A stretch of DNA of 8,851 bases from Thermoplasmata archaeon (lineage in GTDB: Archaea; Thermoplasmatota; Thermoplasmata; Thermoplasmatales; Thermoplasmataceae): the NCBI GenBank assembly GCA_021797955.1, contig JAJZYV010000051.1, positions 1-8,851 of the forward strand, given 5' to 3'. Shown piece after piece: positions 1 to 5,997 of this stretch. Under the pieces are notes generated by a model that was not told the origin of the DNA, ran no database searches, and was given only the letters and a program-made list of their open reading frames with translations. Within the stretch, counting starts at the first letter, position 1; every line of letters begins with the position of its first letter. The position numbers and the translations under genes are program-made.

Positions 1-95
1 TCAACGGTCTTTTTCACAGAATCGAGAGAGACCCTCTCAACCTCATAGGGTGATTTAAGTTCGAGCAATGTTGAATGTAACTGGCATTCGTCCAT
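1..95 (-). CDS. Probable ISL3-family transposase, N-terminal fragment (cut by window edge)
   Basis: An open frame begins at an ATG at 95-93 and runs leftwards off the window without a stop, giving 31 complete codons. The peptide begins MDECQLHSTLLELKSPYEVE and continues with a V-x-L-D-x-x-K-K-T-V pattern. This resembles the start of ISL3-type transposases, where a 'lgl..pw.V..v.ld...k.ldi' strand pattern precedes the Cys-rich zinc ribbon; the zinc ribbon itself would lie outside the window. A TATA-like element centred about 27 nt upstream would give a leaderless transcript starting at this ATG, which supports the start. The family call rests on pattern memory of a short N-terminus, so it is moderate at best. 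A non-transposase gene with a similar start remains possible. Confidence 0.5.
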   Translation of the reverse strand, partial: MDECQLHSTLLELKSPYEVERVSLDSVKKTV

Positions 96-117
96 TAAAT
101 AATATATCTAAACATTA

Positions 118-125
118 GATAAAAT
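118..125 (-). promoter_or_regulatory. Putative TATA box of the left-edge transposase
   Basis: On the minus strand this reads TTTTATC-like, centred about 27 nt before the ATG at 95. That is the spacing expected for an archaeal TATA box driving a leaderless mRNA. No Shine-Dalgarno sequence precedes that ATG, which agrees with leaderless initiation. Confidence 0.4.
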
Positions 126-127
126 TA

Positions 128-143
128 CCCACGTGAAAGTGGG
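128..143. repeat. Short hairpin CCCAC-GTGAAA-GTGGG
   Basis: A 5-bp GC-rich stem with a 6-nt loop lies just upstream of the transposase promoter and on the non-coding side of the putative element. It could be near the terminal region of the insertion sequence or a fold in its upstream DNA. A weaker repeat, TATCTA (105-110) with TAGATA (116-121), lies beside it. No matching second element end is visible because the element leaves the window. Confidence 0.35.
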
Positions 144-204
144 AAGAACCAATAATATTAAGTAAATAAGTGGATGGAAGGACTAACGAGATGTGAAAGA
201 TCAA

Positions 205-221
205 GAATTGCCTAACAATTC
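205..221. repeat. Inverted repeat GAATTG-CCTAA-CAATTC
   Basis: A perfect 6-bp stem with a 5-nt loop is followed by a T-rich run at 229-234. It lies in the 210-bp intergenic region between the transposase and glmS. It may be a small terminator-like or operator-like structure. The half-site GAATTG recurs at 238-243 inside the next inverted repeat, so the two could bind the same factor. Confidence 0.3.
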
Positions 222-238
222 CTTTCGTGTTTTTCCGG

Positions 239-267
239 AATTGATGAATTCTGCACAAGCATCAATT
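239..267. promoter_or_regulatory. Perfect inverted repeat abutting the glmS TATA box (candidate operator)
   Basis: The arms AATTGATG (239-246) and CATCAATT (260-267) are perfect complements separated by 13 nt. The right arm ends directly against the TATA box and covers the position where the BRE should lie. A dimeric regulator bound here would compete with TFB/TBP. The placement is seen directly; the regulatory role is inference, and no regulator gene is visible in the window. Confidence 0.4.
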
Positions 268-275
268 TTTATATA
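268..275 (+). promoter_or_regulatory. TATA box of the glmS operon
   Basis: TTTATATA is a near-consensus archaeal TATA box, centred about 34 nt upstream of the TTG start at 306. Transcription would start around 297-301, leaving a leader of only a few nucleotides. No Shine-Dalgarno sequence lies before the TTG, as expected for a very short leader. This is the only good promoter seen before the three-gene operon. Confidence 0.6.
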
Positions 276-305
276 GTTATTACGGATAAACGCATTGAGT
301 ATATT

Positions 306-2051
306 TTGTGCGGAATTATTGCATATATTGGAGCAAACAACTGCACTGCTGATCTTATTTCAGGTATTAAAAAGCTTGAATACAGAGGATATGATAGTTT
401 TGGATGCGCGCTTAAAACAAAAGACGGCCTGAAGATTTTTAAAAGTACTAGAACTATTGAGGAGGGGGTTCGTGAGGGTAAAGTTGATCAAATTATCAGC
501 AAAAGCGCCATGTTCCACACCAGATGGGCAACAAATGGAGGAGTCAGTGAAATTAATGCACATCCCCAGCTTGACTGTACCACAAAAATCGCAGTTGTAC
601 ACAATGGCATTATAGAGAACGCTGAAGTACTTAAGACTCATCTGCATAAGCACATATTCATATCGGAAACGGATACAGAGGTAATACCTCATCTGATCGA
701 AGATTACATGAAAACAGGCAAGGATTTCTATGAATCAACTGTGATAGCTGCTCGGAGTCTAGTTGGAATGTCATCGTTTGTGGCGGTTCATTCAGATGTG
801 GACGAGATGGTGGCAGTAAAAAATGGTTCACCGCTCATCCTTGCAATAGATGAAACAGGTTATTTCATTTCAAGCGATATACCATCTGTACTGAACAGGA
901 CCAATAGAATTATTTATCTGAGCGATGGTGACATCGTTCATCTTACGGAAAGCAGTTATTCCATAGAAAATATTTACAATATACATAGGAAACATGAAAT
1001 AAATTATGTATCTCCTGATCTAACTATCAAAGAAAATTCAAAGTACCCGCATCTAATGTTAAAGGAAATTTTCGATAAATTGACCATATGGAAAGCTCTT
1101 CCTGAATCAGTAGTTCAAGTTATAAAGGAGGCATTGAATCATGTTCGAAAAACAGGAAGAATTTATTTCGTTGGTTCCGGTTCCTCTTATCATGTATCAC
1201 TCTATGCTTCAATGTTGATCAGGAGCGTTGGAAAAGATGCATTGGCTATTCAGCCACAGGATATTTCCGATTTCAGACATATCATCAGAAAAAGTGATTT
1301 AATAATTGTAATTTCTCAGAGCGGCGAAACAGCGGATATCATCTATTCATTGAAACAGATTCCTGAAAATATGAAAATAGGTATTATTAACGTCGAGCAT
1401 TCTTATCTTGCTAATAATGTGGATATGTTTATACCAATGAGCGTCGGAACGGAACATGCTGTTGCGGCTACCAAGTCAGTGTCAAATTCTATGATGATTG
1501 TAACATATCTCTACATGTACCTCTCCGGCTACACTGCATCATTGGACGTGGACACTAACTTGTTGGATCTGAATAAATTCAATCTTGTTGTTCCCTCGAT
1601 AGAGAGTAAGATTAGTGAAATTGCTGAATTGCTTAAGGACGAAAATCATTTATTAATCACTGGCGCTGGTAAAGAATACGTACTCGCAATGGAAGGAGCG
1701 CTAAAGATAAAGGAAGTGACTTACATTCACGCAGAGGCTCTGGATCTGGTATCTCTTAAACATGGGGCACTTGCAATTGTCGAAGAAGGCACGAAGATTG
1801 TTGCAATAACTGGTGCTGATGATTATTCCCGCAACATTGATGAATTAAAGTCAAGGGGGGCAATTATAATTGGTATAGCCCAGGAGAGGCATAAGAATTT
1901 TGATTACTTCATCAGAACGGTACCGGCCGGCGCATTCAGTTTTGCACCAATTCTTTTCGTTCTGCAACTTCTTTCATATGATATCGCCGTGAAGAAAGGT
2001 TTGAATCCGGACAAACCGAGGAATTTGGCAAAATCGGTGACTGTCAGGTGA
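306..2051 (+). CDS. glmS: Glutamine--fructose-6-phosphate aminotransferase (isomerizing)
   Basis: GlmS makes glucosamine-6-phosphate from fructose-6-phosphate and glutamine in the cytoplasm, the first committed step to UDP-GlcNAc. The 581 residues match the usual length (about 580-610). The N-terminal Ntn glutaminase domain (about 1-215) has the nucleophile Cys2, HTRWATNG at 71-78, HNG at 99-101 and ETD at 121-123. Two SIS domains follow, with GSGSS at 290-294 and SQSGET at 337-342. By alignment to E. coli GlmS, the isomerase residues Glu481, Lys485, Glu488, His504 and Lys603 correspond to E463, K467, E470, H486 and K576. The usual GELKHGP loop reads VSLKHGA, so that loop's Glu is absent, but the catalytic His is kept. 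The start is a TTG: it is the only position that places Cys at residue 2, where it must be exposed after Met removal. It is the first gene of the operon and its TGA overlaps the next start by 4 nt. Confidence 0.95.
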   Translation: MCGIIAYIGANNCTADLISGIKKLEYRGYDSFGCALKTKDGLKIFKSTRTIEEGVREGKVDQIISKSAMFHTRWATNGGVSEINAHPQLDCTTKIAVVHNGIIENAEVLKTHLHKHIFISETDTEVIPHLIEDYMKTGKDFYESTVIAARSLVGMSSFVAVHSDVDEMVAVKNGSPLILAIDETGYFISSDIPSVLNRTNRIIYLSDGDIVHLTESSYSIENIYNIHRKHEINYVSPDLTIKENSKYPHLMLKEIFDKLTIWKALPESVVQVIKEALNHVRKTGRIYFVGSGSSYHVSLYASMLIRSVGKDALAIQPQDISDFRHIIRKSDLIIVISQSGETADIIYSLKQIPENMKIGIINVEHSYLANNVDMFIPMSVGTEHAVAATKSVSNSMMIVTYLYMYLSGYTASLDVDTNLLDLNKFNLVVPSIESKISEIAELLKDENHLLITGAGKEYVLAMEGALKIKEVTYIHAEALDLVSLKHGALAIVEEGTKIVAITGADDYSRNIDELKSRGAIIIGIAQERHKNFDYFIRTVPAGAFSFAPILFVLQLLSYDIAVKKGLNPDKPRNLAKSVTVR

Positions 2052-3427
2052 TTAATAGCACAAACAAAAGAATACTGGAAATTTTCAGGGCTTATGATGT
2101 TAGAGGACTGTTTCCAGACCAGCTTAATGAAGATGTCGCTTATGCAATTGGACGCGCCCTCGCCAGTACTATTGGCAAGAGATCTGCCGTCGCAGTTGGA
2201 AGAGATGTTCGCAGCAGCAGCATAGCGATCCATAGAGCCTTATGCGATGGCATAACCGCTCAAGGTGTCAATGTCATTGATTTAGGGGAGATACCATCAC
2301 CTGTTCTCTATTTTATTACACGTAGCTTAGAACTGGCAGCTGGTGCAATGATCACAGCTTCACACCTACCACCAAACTGGAATGGAATTAAGTTCTGCGA
2401 CAGCAGAGGCATAGTTATTTCCGACGGCACAGGTCTTGAAGCAATCAAGCAGGCGGTGACATCAGCAGAAAAATACACGGGAAACAGAGGGAAGATCCAT
2501 CTTTACAATAAGGCGTTAGTGGACTATGTTAAATATGTAAGTGAAAGAATTAACATTGGAAGAAAATTATCTGTCGTGTTTGATTATGGGAACAGCGTAA
2601 CTGCGAACGTCGTTCCGCTAATTCTTGCTGAATTCGGTTTGGAATGTAAGCAAATTAACACAGAGCAGGGTAATTTCAGAAGATCCTCGGAACTGACCTC
2701 CGAATCCATGGGAGATTTAAAGAGAACAGTGTTGAATACCAATAGCGATCTTGGTATTGCATACGATGCTGATGGTGATAGAGTTGGTTTTGTGGATAAT
2801 TTAGGCAATATTTATCCAACAGGCGAAAGTATTATTCCCATCTTCGCCAGCAATGCACTTGCTCTATCTAAAGGTGAGATAATTATAGATGTGACGTGTT
2901 CCTCGTCCATATCCGAATTTATTAGTCAGCAGGGCGGTACTCCGGTTGTGATAAGGGTTGGACACAGTTACTGCGCAAATGAAGTTCTGATCAGAAATGC
3001 TCTTTTTGGGGCACAGTATAGTGGGCATTACAGCTTTCCAGAAATGGGATGTTCTGATGATGCAATATTTGCCAGCCTTAAAATGATCGAGATTCTCTCA
3101 AGAAGTGAAAGGAGTCTGTCTCAACTTGTGGCTGGTTTGCCAGTTTCATATGCCAGCAAGATGGTGGAAGTTGAATGCCCAGATTCTAAAAAATTTCTTG
3201 TCGTTGCAACAGTTTCCTATAAGGCGAAGAATATGGGTTATCGAGTGGAAGAAATTGATGGTGTGAAGATACATTCGAAGCGTGATGACAGAGAGTGGGT
3301 TCTGGTCAGAGCATCAAACACTTCTCCAATCATAAGGATAAACGCTGATGGAAAATCGAGGGAATCCAGTCAAGACCTCCTATCCTTGGGTGTCAATTTA
3401 CTTGTTGAGGTGATGCACGATAATTAA
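2048..3427 (+). CDS. Phosphohexomutase (phosphomannomutase/phosphoglucomutase family), probable phospho-GlcNAc mutase
   Basis: This 459-residue alpha-D-phosphohexomutase has the normal family length. It carries the phosphoserine loop TASHLPPNWNGIK (Ser105), the Mg2+ loop DADGDR (240-245), the sugar-binding loop GAQYSGH (321-327) and the phosphate-binding loop RASNTSPIIR (421-430). It should move phosphate between C6 and C1 of a hexose phosphate. Placed between glmS and a sugar-1-phosphate nucleotidyltransferase, it probably converts GlcNAc-6-P (or GlcN-6-P) to the 1-phosphate. The family cannot be assigned a substrate from sequence alone, and mannose or glucose phosphates remain possible. In the sugar loop the usual G-E-x-S-G-H glutamate is a glutamine (Q323). 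The start is GTG at 2048, overlapping the glmS stop (GTGA), so translation is probably coupled. An AGGTGAT Shine-Dalgarno-like stretch coincides with this start, so initiation a few codons downstream cannot be excluded. The catalytic core begins only at EIFRAYDVRG (11-20). Confidence 0.88.
   Translation: MINSTNKRILEIFRAYDVRGLFPDQLNEDVAYAIGRALASTIGKRSAVAVGRDVRSSSIAIHRALCDGITAQGVNVIDLGEIPSPVLYFITRSLELAAGAMITASHLPPNWNGIKFCDSRGIVISDGTGLEAIKQAVTSAEKYTGNRGKIHLYNKALVDYVKYVSERINIGRKLSVVFDYGNSVTANVVPLILAEFGLECKQINTEQGNFRRSSELTSESMGDLKRTVLNTNSDLGIAYDADGDRVGFVDNLGNIYPTGESIIPIFASNALALSKGEIIIDVTCSSSISEFISQQGGTPVVIRVGHSYCANEVLIRNALFGAQYSGHYSFPEMGCSDDAIFASLKMIEILSRSERSLSQLVAGLPVSYASKMVEVECPDSKKFLVVATVSYKAKNMGYRVEEIDGVKIHSKRDDREWVLVRASNTSPIIRINADGKSRESSQDLLSLGVNLLVEVMHDN
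3407..3414 (+). promoter_or_regulatory. Strong Shine-Dalgarno site that decides an unusual start codon
   Basis: GAGGTGAT matches the archaeal anti-Shine-Dalgarno sequence over 8 nt. It lies inside the last codons of the mutase gene. It sits 5 nt before an in-frame ATA (3420) and 8 nt before an ATT (3423), but about 50 nt before the first in-frame ATG (3465). Its position fits initiation at 3420 or 3423, and it points to translation coupled with the end of the mutase. Confidence 0.65.
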
Positions 3428-4580
3428 ACAAGCAGTTATTCTTGCTGCCGGCAGGGGAAGTAGGATGAGGCTGGGAAATGATGATCCTCAAATCAGTTCT
3501 ACGCCAAAACCCCTGCTAGAGGTCAATGGTACGCCAATTATTCGCAGAATTGTTGAAAAGCTTAATTCAGACAATATAGATGTTGCAATTGTCATAAACC
3601 CTATTGATGAAGAGACCTTCAATAAAAAATTATATGGCCTAAAATTTCAATATTTTTATCAACATTCTCCAAAGGGTACAGCTGATGCTTTAAATGCAGC
3701 ACAACAATTCATCACTGATGATATATTTGGCGTATTTATGGGCGATGATATCTTTGACTATGATGAGTTGGATTTAAAAAAAATCGAAGTACCTACAATA
3801 TTCGCTTATCAGCATTATGATTGCAGAAATTTTGGTACACTTGAATTAGATTCTGAGGGCTATGTCAGAAAGATATTTGAAAAAGAAAATGTAGGAAAGG
3901 GTCTTGTAAATACAGGAATATATGTAATGCCAAAACAGTTCTTTCAAATTTTCCCAAATATAAGAATGGAACCCAACTCGAATGAGTATTATCTCACGGA
4001 AGCGATCCCAGAGCTTTACAAAGTGGGTTTCAAGATGCGTGCAAAAATCATTGCCATGTGGAAGGGGATTAATTTTCCCGTTGATCTCTCTGAAGCCAAT
4101 GGTATCTATAATAACAGACCAACGGTAAGACTAGCCAGACCAGATGATTTCTTGTCCCTGGTTAGAGTATTGAGCCAACTCAAAACTGATAGTATAGATC
4201 AACATTATGATTTTTCCAAGGGAAGGAGAATACTGCTGAAAATAATAGAAGATGAAAACTATTACCTGCTCGTAGCCGAATTAAACAAGGAGATTGTCGG
4301 GACAGCCACAATGCTGATCCAAAAGAACCTGACGCATAATGGGAGACCATATGCTCATATTGAAAACGTTGTCACTTTGTCAGAGTGCAGAAAGAAAGGA
4401 ATAGGAAAGCTTCTTTTATCAGAATTGACAAATGTCGCCAAAAGTTTGGACTGTTATAAACTAATATTGAACTGCTCATTGGAAGACTCCCGGTTTTATC
4501 AGAAAGCTGGGTTCAGCTTAACTGATGAGATAGAAATGCGTCTGGAATTTCAGCACACTTGCACCAATAGAGATAGATAA
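3420..4580 (+). CDS. Bifunctional sugar-1-phosphate nucleotidyltransferase fused to a GNA1-like glucosamine-6-phosphate N-acetyltransferase
   Basis: A two-domain cytoplasmic enzyme of 386 residues from the ATA start. Residues 1 to about 230 form an NTP transferase: AVILAAGRGSRM (5-16), KPLLEVNG, the metal-binding MGDD (107-110) and NEYYLTEA (188-195). This domain should make UDP-GlcNAc from UTP and GlcNAc-1-P. Residues about 234-386 form a GNAT domain whose best recalled match is eukaryotic GNA1, sharing VLSQL, a GTAT strand, HIEN (313-316), ECRKKGIGKLLL (322-333), CYK and FYQKAGF (359-365). Tyr360 corresponds to yeast Gna1 Tyr143, which stabilises the CoA thiolate; Asp99 and Asp134 are both Asn here (316 and 351). 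There is no hexapeptide-repeat acetyltransferase domain as in bacterial GlmU. The first ATG (3465) lies after the nucleotide-binding motif, and an in-frame TGA (3411) rules out any ATG, GTG or TTG upstream. A strong Shine-Dalgarno site points to ATA 3420 or ATT 3423. It is the last gene of the glmS operon and overlaps the mutase by 8 nt. Exact sugar specificity is inferred from the operon and the GNA1 likeness. Confidence 0.85.
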   Translation: MIKQAVILAAGRGSRMRLGNDDPQISSTPKPLLEVNGTPIIRRIVEKLNSDNIDVAIVINPIDEETFNKKLYGLKFQYFYQHSPKGTADALNAAQQFITDDIFGVFMGDDIFDYDELDLKKIEVPTIFAYQHYDCRNFGTLELDSEGYVRKIFEKENVGKGLVNTGIYVMPKQFFQIFPNIRMEPNSNEYYLTEAIPELYKVGFKMRAKIIAMWKGINFPVDLSEANGIYNNRPTVRLARPDDFLSLVRVLSQLKTDSIDQHYDFSKGRRILLKIIEDENYYLLVAELNKEIVGTATMLIQKNLTHNGRPYAHIENVVTLSECRKKGIGKLLLSELTNVAKSLDCYKLILNCSLEDSRFYQKAGFSLTDEIEMRLEFQHTCTNRDR

Positions 4581-4588
4581 TATATCTA
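4574..4588. repeat. Small palindrome over the operon's last stop codon
   Basis: TAGATA-ATA-TATCTA is a 6-bp stem with a 3-nt loop that overlaps the TAA at 4578-4580. It is AT-rich and weak. It shares the 12-mer ATAATATATCTA with 99-110 at the other side of the operon. It may assist transcription termination, or it may be chance in AT-rich DNA. Confidence 0.25.
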
Positions 4589-4631
4589 CATGACGCAACG
4601 CGTGATCTTCAGGGTGTTTAATCCAGAGTGA

Positions 4632-4645
4632 TTTTTTACGTTTTT
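4632..4645 (+). terminator. Probable T-tract terminator of the glmS operon
   Basis: Two T runs, T6 at 4632-4637 and T5 at 4641-4645, lie about 50 nt after the operon stop codon and before the convergent deacetylase gene. Archaeal RNA polymerase terminates at such non-template T tracts without needing a stem. Nothing equivalent is seen for the opposite strand in this gap. Confidence 0.45.
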
Positions 4646-4651
4646 ATGCAA

Positions 4652-5263
4652 TTAAATTCGATCCATTAAGAAATGCCGTTTAACGGAAAAATGCTCCAGG
4701 TATGCCCTTCGTCTGTTCCTCCATCCCCAATAGATCATTCTGGACATTAATTGATTCTCGTCAAAATAAATCTTATCCAATTGCGACCGGTGGCATTTCA
4801 ACGACTCCAATTTTAGATTCACGTAATCTGAAACGTCACAAAAAACAGACGGTTCCATTTCGTATGTAGATGGGGTCTCGTACATAAGAAGTGATTCTTT
4901 TCCATGGGAAGCTGATATCACTGAGAGAGAGCAGGCAACATGATCCTGGTGAGTGTCTTTATAAAATGGAAAGAATATTATTCTCGGAGAAACCGCATCA
5001 ATAACTGACTTAATTTTTCTAACAGTCGATGCGTCATTTTTGACGTATCCGTCGTTCTCATCTAGAAACATAATCCTTGCATTAATCAGTGCCGCAGATT
5101 TTTTAGCTTCGTTCGTTCTTTCTTTAGACTCTCCACCATTTGACCCATTAGTAAGGATTAACAAATGAATATCTTCTTTTTGTATAGATTTGAATTTAGC
5201 TAGAGTACCGTAGCACCCGAATTCTATGTCATCAGGATGTGGACCAACTGCGAGAATTACCAT
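4652..5263 (-). CDS. PIG-L/LmbE-family zinc-dependent N-deacetylase
   Basis: The 203-residue protein is a typical, slightly short PIG-L deacetylase. This family removes N-acetyl groups from GlcNAc-type sugars, as in GPI-anchor, mycothiol and bacillithiol pathways. The motif PHPDDIE begins at residue 8: His9 and Asp12 should bind zinc and Asp11 should be the general base. A second motif, DTHQDH (103-108), supplies the third ligand, His108. R49-x-x-E52 and YETPS (128-132) also fit the family. No signal peptide or membrane segment is visible, so it should be cytoplasmic. The ATG overlaps the acyltransferase stop by 7 nt (ATGGTAA), so the two are co-translated. It converges on the UDP-GlcNAc operon. 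Likely substrates are UDP-GlcNAc or a GlcNAc conjugate, which cannot be decided from the sequence. Confidence 0.88.
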   Translation of the reverse strand: MVILAVGPHPDDIEFGCYGTLAKFKSIQKEDIHLLILTNGSNGGESKERTNEAKKSAALINARIMFLDENDGYVKNDASTVRKIKSVIDAVSPRIIFFPFYKDTHQDHVACSLSVISASHGKESLLMYETPSTYEMEPSVFCDVSDYVNLKLESLKCHRSQLDKIYFDENQLMSRMIYWGWRNRRRAYLEHFSVKRHFLMDRI

Positions 5264-5997
5264 TTTGAATAAACCCCGTTATTGTTATAATACATAAAGC
5301 GTATCCCTATTCTTCTAAGTTGATTCTTAAGTTGTTCAGTCTCTGAGGATGCAATGCCAGAAACTGTCTTGGCCTTAAGGTCAAATAATGTATCACCCTT
5401 CTCTCCCTTAACAGATATAATGTCATCTAAAATCACGTATGATTTTCCAAGAACATAATTAATCATGTTCAACAATTCATTTTTTTCCTGTTCCGACAAG
5501 TTATGTGGGTATACATTTTCTTTTAATACTTTTGCAGGTACTCCCCCAGCCAAACATCCAGATGGGATGCTCTTGTTGATCAACGACATAGCAGCAACAA
5601 CAACATCATGCCCGATTTCAACCCCAGGGTTTACCCATGCATTTGGCAACCATACCCTATCACCTATTTTAACCTCCTGAAATTGAACTGGAAACCCTTC
5701 ATAGAAAGAAAGATATGCACCATGTGTAAATACCTTAGTTCCAATTCCAATTTCAACTTCATCGCCTAGGATAACTCTTCTAGCTGTATTTATGTGGGAG
5801 AATTTTCCCATGTGCAAGAAATCTCCTGCGACAAAATCAGATTGAGGCTCAAAACAGCTACCTCCGCCAATGTGCGCATACTCATCTATCCAGGCTTCTC
5901 TTCCTATTGTTACAGAACGCCCTTCGATAAGAGCATTTTTTCCTATGACACTCCTGTCTCCTATAACTAGTTTTTCGGTAACATTTATTCTAGCATC
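5257..5997 (-). CDS. Left-handed beta-helix acyltransferase (WbbJ/COG0110 type), 5' end lost
   Basis: An uninterrupted frame of 246 codons runs from 5997 to the TAA at 5257. It shows hexapeptide (I/V-G-x-x-x-x) repeats along residues 10-160: VIGDRSVIG, TIGREAWI, VILGDEVEIG, KIGDRVWLPN and VEIGHDVVV, ending in the classic AGGVPAKVLKENV. A C-terminal tail of about 80 residues follows. Such proteins are trimeric, CoA-dependent O- or N-acyltransferases of sugars. There is no ATG, GTG or TTG in frame from 5997 to a TTG at 5817, and the frame meets a stop at 6010-6012, inside an insertion-sequence remnant. Starting at 5817 (186 residues) would discard four or more helix turns. The native start was therefore probably removed when the IS inserted. 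It may be a pseudogene, or expressed from an internal or non-standard start. It overlaps the downstream deacetylase by 7 nt, so the pair may swap the acyl group on an amino sugar. Confidence 0.72.
   Translation of the reverse strand, partial: DARINVTEKLVIGDRSVIGKNALIEGRSVTIGREAWIDEYAHIGGGSCFEPQSDFVAGDFLHMGKFSHINTARRVILGDEVEIGIGTKVFTHGAYLSFYEGFPVQFQEVKIGDRVWLPNAWVNPGVEIGHDVVVAAMSLINKSIPSGCLAGGVPAKVLKENVYPHNLSEQEKNELLNMINYVLGKSYVILDDIISVKGEKGDTLFDLKAKTVSGIASSETEQLKNQLRRIGIRFMYYNNNGVYSKW

Noticed and set aside
128..143. Guide-RNA (omega-RNA) or attachment-site structure of an IS200/IS605 element
   Set aside because: There is no TnpB or Y1 transposase in the window, the stem is only 5 bp, and the adjacent protein start looks ISL3-like.
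360..692. Minus-strand open frames inside glmS and the mutase, for example 360-692, 1904-2233 and 2584-2808
   Set aside because: They lie opposite well-supported coding sequence and show no recognisable motif or ribosome binding site.
4122..4580. The GNAT part as a separate gene or an assembly fusion
   Set aside because: The frame is continuous with no stop, no ribosome binding site and no good start at the domain boundary, and the linker is short. A true fusion is simpler.
5465..5680. Plus-strand 71-codon frame inside the acyltransferase gene
   Set aside because: It is antisense to conserved hexapeptide repeats and is low-complexity shadow sequence.
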